From JBBQUN01 sp963717115 (GTDB taxonomy: Bacteria; Actinomycetota; Acidimicrobiia; Acidimicrobiales; SZUA-35), in the NCBI GenBank assembly GCA_963717115.1, contig CAVQVO010000002.1, forward strand, positions 310,001 to 374,000: a DNA stretch of 64,000 nucleotides, in the 5' to 3' direction. The notes below the pieces were generated by a model. The model was not told where the DNA came from. It saw only the letters and a program-made list of their open reading frames with translations, and ran no database searches. Within the stretch, counting starts at the first letter, position 1, and every line of letters starts with the position of its first letter. A program made the position numbers and the translations under genes. This document shows, in pieces, positions 1-8,897 of the stretch.

Positions 1-305
1 GCCGGCGACGAGCCAGGAGTTCGAGACCAACCGGAGCGCGTCCCTTTCGTCGCGTAGTAGGCCGCCGCATGGGGCAAACCGAACAGGAGGATGAATCCCA
101 GGACCTGGGTCGGCACGATCACCGCCGCCAGATCGCCCCGCCCCGCCGGCCCGAGTGTGCGCGCCAGCAGGGGTCCGGTGATCAGCGCCAACGCGTAGAC
201 GGCGAGTCCGGCGCCGGAGGTGATGAGCACGTCGAACCGCAGGCGGTCCCGGACGCCGGACCGCGCCGCCGGCGTCGTCTCCGACGATGGCAGCGTGTCG
301 CTCAC
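1..305 (-). CDS. Polysaccharide flippase (Wzx/MATE-like), N-terminal fragment
   Basis: The gene reads leftward and leaves the window, so only about 100 residues are visible. Its GTG start at 305 overlaps the stop of the upstream lipoprotein gene (GTGA), implying coupled translation. A polar head of about 20 residues is followed by a hydrophobic helix, the stretch LLARTLGPAGRGDLAAV and a second hydrophobic helix, which is the usual start of flippases that move lipid-linked glycan units across the membrane. Near nt 50 the frame has to change for the protein to continue sensibly (DERDALRLVSNSWLVAG lies in another frame), which fits one missing base. The glycan genes beside it support the role. 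The family call rests on the N-terminus only. Confidence 0.6.
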   Translation of the reverse strand, partial: MSDTLPSSETTPAARSGVRDRLRFDVLITSGAGLAVYALALITGPLLARTLGPAGRGDLAAVIVPTQVLGFILLFGLPHAAAYYATKGTRSGWSRTPGSSP

Positions 306-2383
306 TCGAGACCGGAGATGGCCCACACCCGGCCGGTGGTCGGACTCGCGGCGATCAGGCGTGACTGCGACCCGTCCCAGGCCAGGTCACGGACCGGGAC
401 CCCGCTCAACGGGGTGCCACCGCCATCGAACGCCGGCTGGTCGTTGGCCAGGGTCCAGATCGTGCCGACGAGGTCGACGAGGCGGATGACGTTGTTGTCG
501 GTGTCGGCGATGTAGAGGAGGCCACCGGCGGAGAGGACCAGTCCGGTGGGCCGTTGGAGCCGGGCGCCCGTCGCCGAGCCGCCGTCGCCGGAGAAGCCCG
601 GTTGACCGATCCCGGCAACTCGGGTCAACAAACCGTCGGTCCCCACACTCCACACGACGTGATCCCGCTCGTCGGAGAAGATGATGGTCCCGTCGTCTCG
701 GATCACGATGCCCGCCGGGGCGTTCAAGGGTGAATCGATCGCCGGCAGCCCCGAGATCCCGGCCCCGGCCTCACCGGTCCCGGCCACGGTGGTGATGATC
801 CCGTCGGTGTCGATGCGCCGGACGACGTGGTTGTCCTGATCGGTCACGTAGACCATGCCGGCGGCGTCGACGGCCACGTCCTCGGGGCTCCAGAGCGAGG
901 CGTCGAGGGCCGGTCCCCCGTCACCGGAGAACCCGGCGAGGCCGTTGCCGGCCACCGAGACGACGACACCATCGGGCCGGATCCGGCGGATCCGGTGATT
1001 GTTGTGATCGGCGTAGTACAGCGACCCGTCGGGCCCGAACGCCAGACCCGTGGGGTTCGACATGAGGCTCTCGCCGGCCACGATTCCGTCACCGGTGAAC
1101 CCGCTGACACCCGAGCCGGCAACCGTCGTGATGACGCCGTCCGGACCGACCCGGCGGATGATGCTGGCGTCGTAGTCGGCGATGAAGACCGAGCCTTCGG
1201 TGGAGACGGCGACGAACCCGGGGTTGTTCAGGCCCGCGAAGGTGGCGGGGCCACCGTTGCCGTTGGTCGAGCGAACGCCGCTGCCGGCCAGGAGGGACGG
1301 CACGCCTGCGGCATGGAACACGTTGATCACGAAGCTGGTGCCGCTGCGGCGAACGCCGTCGCTGGCTTCCACGGTCACCACATGGGTGCCGATGTCGGCA
1401 CCGGTGGGGGTCCACCGCAGCACCGTGGATTCGTCCTCGATCGCCACCGTGCCGCCGGGGAGACCACGCACGTCGGCGGTGATCGTCACGTCGTCACCGG
1501 ACCAGTCGAAGGCGTCGAGCACGACGGCGACGGCCTCGCCAGGAGAGACCGAGACATCGGGGATCGGCAGGACCTCGGGACCGTCGCCGACCAGGCCGCG
1601 GGGTCCGGCTTCGGTGTGCAGGAGCACTTCGTCCTCGACGACGGCACGCGAGAACAACGACACGCTCGAGACCAGGCCGACCCAGCCGTCACCGGTGCGT
1701 AGCCCGGCGATGCCGTCGACCGGGCCTCCCCGTCCGGTACCGACCTCTTCGCCGTCGAGGTAGAGCCAGGCGGCGTCGGCGGTCAGGGTCGCCGTGGCAT
1801 GGGTCAGACCGTTCGGGGGGAGGCAACCGTCGAGGCTCACGATGCCCACCATGTCGAGACGCAGACTCGTCTCGCAGTCGCCGTCGGCGCCCGGTTCCAG
1901 CGACAGTGACACGACCGCCTCGCCGTCGGCATCGTCGACGACGACGAACGGCCCGTCGCTCGACACGGTCTCGAACCAGATCTCGAGGGTGAAGGCATCG
2001 TTGATGGCGTCGCGAGCCGGGGCCGACAACGTGGCGCGCAGCGAGGCGCCATCGGCCACCACCACCCCGGCGGTGCCGTGGGCGGCGATGGCGTCGTCGT
2101 CGCCGTCGAGCGTCAGCATGCTCGGCACGGCCAATCCCGCTCGGTCCGAGACCGTACGGGCCCCCGAGTCGAGGGTCCACTGCGCGGCCAGGTCGGCGCT
2201 GACCACCGGGGACCGCGAGGCCTCGAAGGTGGTCGGGGTGGCGAGCGCCTGGGCCACCTCGGCCGCCGGCTCCGGGTCCGCCGGGGGCAGCCCGACCGGG
2301 TCGTCCCCGCCGGCCGAGCACCCGACGAGTCCGAGCGCCGTCAGCGCGATCAGCGACTTCCGCAGGAGCGACGTCAGGTCCAC
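302..2383 (-). CDS. Secreted NHL-repeat lipoprotein with LamG-like and Ig-like domains
   Basis: The 693-residue protein begins with a short basic head, a hydrophobic segment and the lipobox LVGC at about residues 18-21, so it should be a lipid-anchored surface protein. Residues about 60-210 look like a concanavalin/LamG-type beta sandwich. Residues about 250-340 look like an Ig or cadherin-like fold. From about residue 345 there are six NHL-type repeats of about 55 residues, with recurring AGSG..GFTGDG, P.GLA and D..NH.IRRI patterns, which would form a beta propeller. The GTG start at 2383 lies 10 nt inside the upstream methyltransferase gene. NHL propellers bind proteins or glycans; a role at the cell surface linked to the polymer made here is inference. 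Confidence 0.75.
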   Translation of the reverse strand: MDLTSLLRKSLIALTALGLVGCSAGGDDPVGLPPADPEPAAEVAQALATPTTFEASRSPVVSADLAAQWTLDSGARTVSDRAGLAVPSMLTLDGDDDAIAAHGTAGVVVADGASLRATLSAPARDAINDAFTLEIWFETVSSDGPFVVVDDADGEAVVSLSLEPGADGDCETSLRLDMVGIVSLDGCLPPNGLTHATATLTADAAWLYLDGEEVGTGRGGPVDGIAGLRTGDGWVGLVSSVSLFSRAVVEDEVLLHTEAGPRGLVGDGPEVLPIPDVSVSPGEAVAVVLDAFDWSGDDVTITADVRGLPGGTVAIEDESTVLRWTPTGADIGTHVVTVEASDGVRRSGTSFVINVFHAAGVPSLLAGSGVRSTNGNGGPATFAGLNNPGFVAVSTEGSVFIADYDASIIRRVGPDGVITTVAGSGVSGFTGDGIVAGESLMSNPTGLAFGPDGSLYYADHNNHRIRRIRPDGVVVSVAGNGLAGFSGDGGPALDASLWSPEDVAVDAAGMVYVTDQDNHVVRRIDTDGIITTVAGTGEAGAGISGLPAIDSPLNAPAGIVIRDDGTIIFSDERDHVVWSVGTDGLLTRVAGIGQPGFSGDGGSATGARLQRPTGLVLSAGGLLYIADTDNNVIRLVDLVGTIWTLANDQPAFDGGGTPLSGVPVRDLAWDGSQSRLIAASPTTGRVWAISGLE

Positions 2384-3528
2384 AGCGATTCGACCCGGGC
2401 GTCGAGATCGAGATCGCGCAGCTGCGCGGTCACCTCGTCGACATAGAGCGGATTGGCAACGAGGACGGTGGCCGGCCGGACGGCGGTGAGCTCCTCGGGC
2501 AGCACGATGACGTGGTCGGTGCCGGGTACTCCGGTTCCCGACTTCCGGGGGTTGATGTCGACCACGGCCTCGACCAGGCTGTCGCCGTCGACCACGTTCA
2601 GGTAGGTCGTTCCCTTCGAACCCGCCCCCCAGAGGGCGACGGGGCCGACCGCGGTCAACTCGCTCAGATGGTCGCTCGCCCGTTCGATCTCGTCGCGCAC
2701 CCGTCGTCCGAACGCCCGGGCCGCCTCGACGTCGTGTTCGGTGGCGCGGGTCGGGTGCTCGGTCCGGGTACCGGCTCGGGCGTCGACGGAGAGGAACTGG
2801 TCGCCGAACGACGTCGAGACCGACATCGGCTCCAGCCCCGCCTCCTCGCAGGCCCGGACCAGCGAGGTGGGCACGAAGTACGACACGTGCTCGTAGATCA
2901 GGTCCCACAGGGCGCAGGCGCCGACCATGTGGGCGCCGTTCGGGACCTCGACGTAGGTGTGACCCGACGGGTTGATCGCCCGCCGGATCTGTTCGAGCAT
3001 CTCGATCGGCCGCTCGAGGTGTTCGACGACGTGCTGGGTGATGACGAGGTCGGCCGGGAGCGACCCGTCGGCGGGGAACGGATCCTGCGAGATCTGCAGG
3101 CGAGCGTCGTTCGGAGCACCGAGTCGCCCGGGGTCGTAGCTCGGATCGAAGCCAAACGCCCGGTCGGCACCCCGCTCGAGCAGCATCGAGAGCAGGTGAC
3201 CGGGGCCGCAGCCGATCTCGGCGATGGTGGCCCCGCTCAGCGAGAAGTCGGCGACGAGGCGATCGGCGAGCGCCGCGGCGTGGGTCCGGAACACCGGGGA
3301 GAAGTGGAGCGTGTTCTCGTAGCTGGCGTCGTAGTCGAGCCGGCCGGCGTCGAAGACCCGGTTGTACAGGTGGCCGCACTCATGACACACCACGAGGTCG
3401 AGGTCGCCCATCGGGACGCGAGGCCCCTGATCGGGCGTGACCGTCGCGTTCGCAACCAGCGGGACGTTGCGGAGGGAGACGACGTCGCTGTATCCGGTGG
3501 TGCGACAAACCGGACATTTCTCGATCAA
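2374..3528 (-). CDS. Sugar C-methyltransferase family protein (TylCIII/NovU type)
   Basis: At 384 residues this has the three-part layout of nucleotide-sugar C-methyltransferases: an N-terminal zinc site (CPVC at residues 5-8 and CHEC near 48), a Rossmann SAM-binding domain with EIGCGPGHL near residue 105, and a C-terminal domain with GAGSKGTTYLN and a late VDINPRKSG segment. The Y-x-E-H pair (LIYEHVSYF) matches the region that carries the catalytic base in TcaB9-like enzymes. These enzymes add a methyl branch to a keto-sugar nucleotide. The start is TTG at 3528 with GGAAGG upstream, since no ATG or GTG fits the zinc motif. It is the first of three paralogues in the window; the exact sugar is unknown. 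Confidence 0.75.
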   Translation of the reverse strand: MIEKCPVCRTTGYSDVVSLRNVPLVANATVTPDQGPRVPMGDLDLVVCHECGHLYNRVFDAGRLDYDASYENTLHFSPVFRTHAAALADRLVADFSLSGATIAEIGCGPGHLLSMLLERGADRAFGFDPSYDPGRLGAPNDARLQISQDPFPADGSLPADLVITQHVVEHLERPIEMLEQIRRAINPSGHTYVEVPNGAHMVGACALWDLIYEHVSYFVPTSLVRACEEAGLEPMSVSTSFGDQFLSVDARAGTRTEHPTRATEHDVEAARAFGRRVRDEIERASDHLSELTAVGPVALWGAGSKGTTYLNVVDGDSLVEAVVDINPRKSGTGVPGTDHVIVLPEELTAVRPATVLVANPLYVDEVTAQLRDLDLDARVESLWT

Positions 3529-3705
3529 GCCCGAAACCCTTCCCGAATCACTTCCCGAACCCTGCCAGGGTTGCCAACCGGAGGTCGACCGCCCACGATG
3601 GAGCGCTCACACCACCGCCGACCGCACATCTCCTGCCGACAGGGTACGGCACCGTTTGCCTCATCGGAGGTGTGATCTTCCCCACGAAAGCGAGGATCCG
3701 ACCAC

Positions 3706-4866
3706 ATGCAGACGACGACCCCCACCGAGAACGCTCCCGTCGGGCGGGCCCTCAGGATCTGGCATGTGGACGGTGGCCTCGATCCATCGGCGGTCGACGG
3801 GGTCACCCAGGGCCTGTGGGCGCTCGCGACCGAGCAGGCCGCCATGGGGCACGAGGTCACCCTCTGGTGCCGGGTCGATCCGACCGCCGAGGCCGAGGAG
3901 CTCGCCCGTGCCCGGGGTCTCACGCTGGGTCGTTTCCACCGCTCGCCGAGGTCTCGGAACACCGAGATCATCGGGCGACTGGCCGACCCGCCCGACCTCG
4001 TCCATCTCCACGGGTCCTGGATTCCGGCCCATGCCCTGCTCGCCCGACGCCTGCGGAAGCGATCGATCCCCTACGCCGTCACCGCCCACGGTGGCCACAC
4101 TCGGCACCTCTTCGGTCGCCGCAGCGTGCTGCGCCGGGCGTATCTGCGACTGATCGAGCAACCCATGGTGACGGCGGCCGGAGCGGTCACGTACTACCAC
4201 CGCAGCGAAGCCGACGAGGCGGTCCGCGTCATGGGCAGGCTCCCGACGGCCCGGCTGGCCTGGTTCGGACCCGATCTCCGCAAGGTCTCGCGGCCGTGGG
4301 ATCCCGCCGCCGACCGACCCTTCGTCCTCTACCTCGGCCGGTACGACGTCTTCCAGAAGGGACTGGACGATCTGGTGGTCCTGGCCGGATCGGCCCCCGA
4401 CGTCCGCTTCGAGCTCCACGGCACCCGGCCGGCGTCGGCTCGGGCCGCCGCCGAGTTCGACGAACTGGCGGCTTCGGCGCCCCCGAATCTGCGCTTCGGA
4501 CCGCCGATCTACGACGACGACAAGTTCGAGACGCTGGTCTCGGCGGCCCTCTACGTGCAGTACTCGCGCTTCGAGGGCTTCCCGCTCTCGATCTCGGAGG
4601 CCCTGGCCCACGGCGTGCCGGTCGCCTGCCGGGCCCAGTTGGGCTGCACGGCCGAACTCGCGGCGGACGACGCCTGCATTTCGCTCGACGACGACCCGGC
4701 CGTTGCCGCCCGTCAACTCGTCGAGGCGCTCGGGCAGCCCGACCGGCTCGCCCTGGTCGCCGAGAACGGACGCCGCTGGTTCTCGGAGAACCAGGATCCC
4801 GCCACCTGGGCGAGCGACTACGTCTCGATCTACCGAGACGTGCTCACGGCGGTCACGACGACGTGA
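3706..4866 (+). CDS. Glycosyltransferase family 4
   Basis: This 386-residue protein has the GT-B layout of GT4 enzymes: an N-terminal acceptor domain (LRIWHVDGGLDPSAVDGV, then a VHLHGSW segment near residue 100) and a C-terminal donor domain with LYLGRYDVFQKGLDDL and the family E-x7-E motif within RFEGFPLSISEALAHGVP. It would transfer a sugar from a nucleotide donor to a growing glycan at the cytoplasmic face. The ATG at 3706 opens a plus-strand pair; the next glycosyltransferase starts inside its stop codon (GTGA). It is divergent from the methyltransferase at 3528, with a 177-base spacer holding the promoters. Donor and acceptor cannot be read from the sequence. Confidence 0.85.
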   Translation: MQTTTPTENAPVGRALRIWHVDGGLDPSAVDGVTQGLWALATEQAAMGHEVTLWCRVDPTAEAEELARARGLTLGRFHRSPRSRNTEIIGRLADPPDLVHLHGSWIPAHALLARRLRKRSIPYAVTAHGGHTRHLFGRRSVLRRAYLRLIEQPMVTAAGAVTYYHRSEADEAVRVMGRLPTARLAWFGPDLRKVSRPWDPAADRPFVLYLGRYDVFQKGLDDLVVLAGSAPDVRFELHGTRPASARAAAEFDELAASAPPNLRFGPPIYDDDKFETLVSAALYVQYSRFEGFPLSISEALAHGVPVACRAQLGCTAELAADDACISLDDDPAVAARQLVEALGQPDRLALVAENGRRWFSENQDPATWASDYVSIYRDVLTAVTTT

Positions 4867-6002
4867 TCGTCGTCGCCCATGTCCTTCCCGACCTGGCCGT
4901 CGGTGGAGGCCAGCGGCTCCTCGCTTGGATCGCTGCGACCGACCCGCACGTCCGCCACACCGTCTTCGCGCTCGGCTCGGGGCCGATGGAAGCCGAGTTC
5001 GTGGCGCTCGGCTCCCCGCCCACCGTCGTTGGGGATGCCGCCCCACGGGCCCGACGAGAACGACTCGAGGCGATGATCATCGAGGTCGGTGCCCAGGTCG
5101 TCCACGTCCACACCCCCGAACAACGATCACTCGCCGTCGGAGCCGGCGAGGCCACCGGCACCCCGGTCGTGATGACCTTCCACGGACTGACCACGCCGAC
5201 GACACCGCTCGGCACCGGGCGAAACCGGCTCGGGCGGCGCGGCGCGACCGTGCTGCGCCGCCGGGTCCGTCGGCAGCGAACGGTGCAGGGCGTTGCCGCG
5301 CTGACGGCGGTCTCGGCCGCCGCCCGCGATCTGAACGCAGCCCGGATCGGGATCGACCCCGACACGATCACCCTCGTCCGGCCGGGCCTGCCGGCGGCGG
5401 CGTTCGCGGCACCGACGCGCCAACGCACGACGATTCGCCGTGATCTGGGGATCGGTCCCGACGTCCCGGTGTTGATCACGGTCGGCTCGATGACCGAGTC
5501 GAAGGGGTCGTTGCTGATCCCGGCGTTCGTCGATCGGGTCGTCGCCCGGATCCCCGAGGCCGTGCTGCTCGTGGTCGGTGACGGTCCCGCTCGCACCGAG
5601 GTCGGCGAGGTCTGCGACGCCGTGGGGCTCACCGGCCACGTGCGCTTCTGCGGTCCCCGCTCGGCGGCCGAGGTGCTCGAGTTGGTCGACGGTTCGGACC
5701 TGTACGTCTCGACATCGCTCTCGGAGAGCTTCGGGCTCGCGGTGCTCGAGGCCATGGCCCGCGGCCGTCCGGTCGTGGGATTCCACACCGGCGGCTTCGA
5801 CGAGTTCTTCGAGTCCGGGACCCATGGCGAACTGGTCGAACACCCGGATCCGTTCGAGCTGGCTTCCCTCGCGGTGCGCTGGCTGGAGGCACCCGGACGC
5901 CGGGCGAGCGCCGGTGCCGCTGCGGCCCGCCGGGCCTCGGCGTTCCCCGTGGAGCAGACGGCCGCCGGCTTCGAAGCGGTCTATCGGCAGGTCGCCGGCT
6001 GA
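4863..6002 (+). CDS. Glycosyltransferase family 4
   Basis: The GTG start at 4863 overlaps the stop of the preceding GT4 gene. The 379-residue product begins with HVLPDLAVGGGQRLLAWI, a common GT4 opening with a glycine-rich acceptor loop. It carries VVHVHTPEQ near residue 80, a VTVGSMTESKG hinge near 210, and an E-x7-E donor motif in SESFGLAVLEAMARGRPVV. It is likely a retaining GT-B enzyme working on the same glycan as its neighbour. Its last 22 bases overlap the end of the convergent gene at 5981-7975, so no terminator separates them. Confidence 0.85.
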   Translation: MIVVAHVLPDLAVGGGQRLLAWIAATDPHVRHTVFALGSGPMEAEFVALGSPPTVVGDAAPRARRERLEAMIIEVGAQVVHVHTPEQRSLAVGAGEATGTPVVMTFHGLTTPTTPLGTGRNRLGRRGATVLRRRVRRQRTVQGVAALTAVSAAARDLNAARIGIDPDTITLVRPGLPAAAFAAPTRQRTTIRRDLGIGPDVPVLITVGSMTESKGSLLIPAFVDRVVARIPEAVLLVVGDGPARTEVGEVCDAVGLTGHVRFCGPRSAAEVLELVDGSDLYVSTSLSESFGLAVLEAMARGRPVVGFHTGGFDEFFESGTHGELVEHPDPFELASLAVRWLEAPGRRASAGAAAARRASAFPVEQTAAGFEAVYRQVAG

Positions 6003-7975
6003 GGGGCCGACGGGGACTCCCGGAGCCGGCGACCCGTGAAGTCCCGGAACCGACTGCCGGTGTCGAGCCCCCATTCCCAGTTCGCGACGATGCCCACCTG
6101 ACGCAGAGCCAGGGGTTCGGCCCACGGGTAGATGTCGAGCAGCGACCGGGCCAGGACCGTCCGCCCGTCGAGCAGCACCCGGTAGCGCATCCCGTCGGTG
6201 ATCAGCCGCAGTCGGAACGGTCGATCCCAGGCGAGCGCCGACCCGACATTGGCCCAGACGGCGTCGAACACCTCTTCGCGCCCGCCGAGACGGACGAACG
6301 AGGAGATGGAACCACCGCCGTAGCTCTGGTCGATCCAGCCGTTGACGATGATCAGGTCGTCGGGACCGGTTCCGGCGACCAGCCCGCCCCGGCACCGTGG
6401 GAGGACACCGGGAATCGCCTCGGGCGGTTCGATGAGCACCTCGACGTCGGCCCCGCGGGGGTCGCTCCACGGGGTGAGGTAGACGGTCCGCTCGGTGAGC
6501 GGACCGCGGATCGTGGCCCGACCGTCGCGGGTCCCGATCGGGGTCGAACCGAGCACTCTGGCCCAGGGAATCGGGCCGCCCCGATGCTCGAGGTCGGGCG
6601 AATCCGGGCCGGTGAAGTCGTCGAAGATCTCGGGTTCTCCGCCGATCGACGGCCACGACCGGCCGACGACGGTCCCCAGGTCGATCTCGCGGCCGAAGAT
6701 CTCCAGTCGCCGAACGACGCTCGGGAGGGCGTCGGTGTCGGGCGCCGCGTCGCGACCCGACGACGTGGTCTCGACGACGAGGCTGCCCGGTCCGGGCGCG
6801 TCGACCGCGACGTCGATGAGCGTCTGCCCGTCGACGTGGATGCGGAGCCGGCCTTCGAGTTCGTTGACCGAGAGGTGACGGGACGACGCCGGCGCGAGCG
6901 GCCGTTCCACGGCCCGGCCGTCGACGGTGAGCCGAACCCGCGTCGTACCGACCACGAGGGTTCGCACTCCACCGGCCTTCCCCGGCCAGGTCATCGAGAC
7001 CTCACGGTCGTCGACCACGTCGACGCACAGGTCGATCAGACCCGCCGCCTGGGGCAGCTCGAAGGTTCGTCGGCCCTCGACGTCCACGGCCCCGGCCGAT
7101 GAACCGGCGAACCGATCGGCCCAGCGGGCCTCGTGGCGGAGCTCGAACCGATCGACGACGGTGTCGATGCTGAACCCGTGCTGGGACACCACGCTCTGGT
7201 GGACCCCCAACGACACCGGCCCCGAGAGGGTTCGGTGAACGACCCCCAGGGGGGTCGCGTCCGGCGCCGCGGCGAGTCCCGAGCCGCCCAGTCCGGAGGC
7301 TGCCAGGAGGACGGTGTCGTCCCGGACGACGAAGACCAGTTCGTGGGGGGCGTTGGCCAGACCGTCGACGAGCTGCTGACGCAGGTCGAGCGCACCCACG
7401 GCAAGGGAGAAACCGCCGTTCCGAGGTCCGAGCGGACGCGTCGCGATCGCCGCGATCGCCGAGCGCGGGCCGTCGATCGTGGATGCGTCGAAGAACCCGA
7501 CCAGCTGGTTGATCGACGCCGGGAACCGCCGGTGCCCGTCATGGTGATGCCGGAACCAGCGACGGAGTCGGCGACGATGGGTCTCGCGCCGTCGACCCGA
7601 CACCAGACCGGCGATCCGTCGGGGCAGCGGGTCGGTCCCGCTCCCCCGGACCCACACCGAGAGGCGGGTCCGCAGGGGTTCCAGGGGGAGGGTCTCGCTG
7701 CTCGGGTGGGCGTTCATGACGCCCACCCGGGCGACCGTCCCCGGAACGAGGAGGAGCGGCTCGGTCGAGTACCCGCAACGACCCCATCCCGGCTCGACCA
7801 GGGGCGCGAACCGCAGCGCCCGATTCCGGACCGAGATCACGCCCTCGACATCGGCCCCCATCCGGACCGCGGATCTCGCCGCCGGGCCGAGCCCCGGATC
7901 GGCCGGAGACCCGATCACCCGACCGGGGGCGACCCGTCCCTCGAACGAGTCGAGGAACTCGACCGGTTCAGGCAC
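5981..7975 (-). CDS. Uncharacterised multi-domain beta-sandwich (lectin-like) protein
   Basis: I do not recognise a named family. The 664-residue protein has no signal peptide or membrane helix. It is rich in predicted beta strands and appears to hold several concanavalin-like sandwiches: one from the N-terminus (VEFLDSFEG), a middle one ending in LRIHVDGQTLIDVAVD and LEIFGREIDLG, and a C-terminal one beginning IFDDFTGPDSPDL and containing FRLRLITDGMRYRVLLDGR, wording typical of LamG or glucanase-like folds. A basic stretch near residues 125-145 (RRRETHRRRLRRWFRHH) may bind nucleic acid or phospholipid. GTG at 7975 lies 8 bases inside the upstream GT2 gene, so the two are co-translated. A glycan-binding role in assembly is inference. 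Confidence 0.5.
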   Translation of the reverse strand: MPEPVEFLDSFEGRVAPGRVIGSPADPGLGPAARSAVRMGADVEGVISVRNRALRFAPLVEPGWGRCGYSTEPLLLVPGTVARVGVMNAHPSSETLPLEPLRTRLSVWVRGSGTDPLPRRIAGLVSGRRRETHRRRLRRWFRHHHDGHRRFPASINQLVGFFDASTIDGPRSAIAAIATRPLGPRNGGFSLAVGALDLRQQLVDGLANAPHELVFVVRDDTVLLAASGLGGSGLAAAPDATPLGVVHRTLSGPVSLGVHQSVVSQHGFSIDTVVDRFELRHEARWADRFAGSSAGAVDVEGRRTFELPQAAGLIDLCVDVVDDREVSMTWPGKAGGVRTLVVGTTRVRLTVDGRAVERPLAPASSRHLSVNELEGRLRIHVDGQTLIDVAVDAPGPGSLVVETTSSGRDAAPDTDALPSVVRRLEIFGREIDLGTVVGRSWPSIGGEPEIFDDFTGPDSPDLEHRGGPIPWARVLGSTPIGTRDGRATIRGPLTERTVYLTPWSDPRGADVEVLIEPPEAIPGVLPRCRGGLVAGTGPDDLIIVNGWIDQSYGGGSISSFVRLGGREEVFDAVWANVGSALAWDRPFRLRLITDGMRYRVLLDGRTVLARSLLDIYPWAEPLALRQVGIVANWEWGLDTGSRFRDFTGRRLRESPSAPQPATCR

Positions 7976-8897
7976 CCCAACCCAGGAAGTTGGCCGATCC
8001 GGGGATCAGCATCTGGCGCCACTTGCCGGGTTCGGCCATCTTCTTGGCCAGCTCGAGCTGAGCCCGTCGTCGGTCTCCCGCCGGGAGTTCCGAGGACCGG
8101 ATGGCGTCGGCATAGCCCCTCGCCATGTCGAGCGGATAGAACGAGGCGACCGCCCCGGGGTCACTCCAGATGCGCTGGGACACCCTCGACCGGTTCCTGG
8201 TCGAGGTGTTGCGATGGCAACGCCGCAACCACAGCGGTTCGTCGACGAGGGCGAACGGTCCGGCCAGGGCCAGTTCGGCGAGGAGCACCTTGTCGGCACC
8301 GTAGAAGTCCCGGAAGAGCCGGGTGCCGAACAGGGCGTCGCGGCGGATCAACCCGAAGATCGGAAACGCATAGGTGAGATGCCGCAGCGAACCGGCGAAG
8401 CGCCGAACGGGGTCGGGGCTCGCCAGGTGCTCGTAGTACACCGCCGGATCGGGGAGGCCCTCGACGTAGCCGTCACCGTCGAGGCTGACGTGACGCATGC
8501 GCAGCAACGGTTGACCGGTGCGGTCGATCAGTTCGGCCTCGCTGTGGACGAGGACCACCTCGGGTCGGGCCGCCAGCACGTCGACGCACTGCTCGAGGTA
8601 GGTCTCGGCCAGCAGGTCGTCGTGGGCCGCCCACTTGAAGAGCGACCCCGTGGAGTGGCGAAACGCCCGGTTGTAATTGCGGTTCGCCCCGACGTTCTCG
8701 GTCGACCGGATCGACCGGATCCGGGCATCGCGCTCGACCCATTTGTCGATGATGTCGGGCGTCGAGTCGGTGGAGGCGTTGTCGCAGATCACCAACTCGA
8801 AATCGGCGTAGGTCTGGGCCGCGATCGAGCCGATGGTCTCGTCGAGGAACTCCTCGCCGTTGAACACCGGCAGACCGATCGAGACCGAGGGTGGCAT
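7968..8897 (-). CDS. Glycosyltransferase family 2
   Basis: The 309-residue protein has the GT-A start of family 2: SIGLPVFNGEEFLDETIGSI, then ELVICDNASTDSTPDI and later WAAHDDLL, where the Asp pair fits the metal and nucleotide-sugar site. Length and layout match single-domain GT2 enzymes without membrane helices. The ATG at 8897 shares a base with the upstream stop (TGATG), and the downstream beta-sandwich gene begins inside its end, so the three minus-strand genes from the epimerase onward read as one operon. It should add one sugar to a lipid-linked intermediate in the cytoplasm. Confidence 0.85.
   Translation of the reverse strand: MPPSVSIGLPVFNGEEFLDETIGSIAAQTYADFELVICDNASTDSTPDIIDKWVERDARIRSIRSTENVGANRNYNRAFRHSTGSLFKWAAHDDLLAETYLEQCVDVLAARPEVVLVHSEAELIDRTGQPLLRMRHVSLDGDGYVEGLPDPAVYYEHLASPDPVRRFAGSLRHLTYAFPIFGLIRRDALFGTRLFRDFYGADKVLLAELALAGPFALVDEPLWLRRCHRNTSTRNRSRVSQRIWSDPGAVASFYPLDMARGYADAIRSSELPAGDRRRAQLELAKKMAEPGKWRQMLIPGSANFLGWGA

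Noticed and set aside
2384..3379. An upstream extension of the NHL lipoprotein to over 1000 residues
   Set aside because: The extension is a wrong-frame reading of the methyltransferase gene and is Arg/Pro-rich. The GTG at 2383 gives a proper signal peptide and lipobox.
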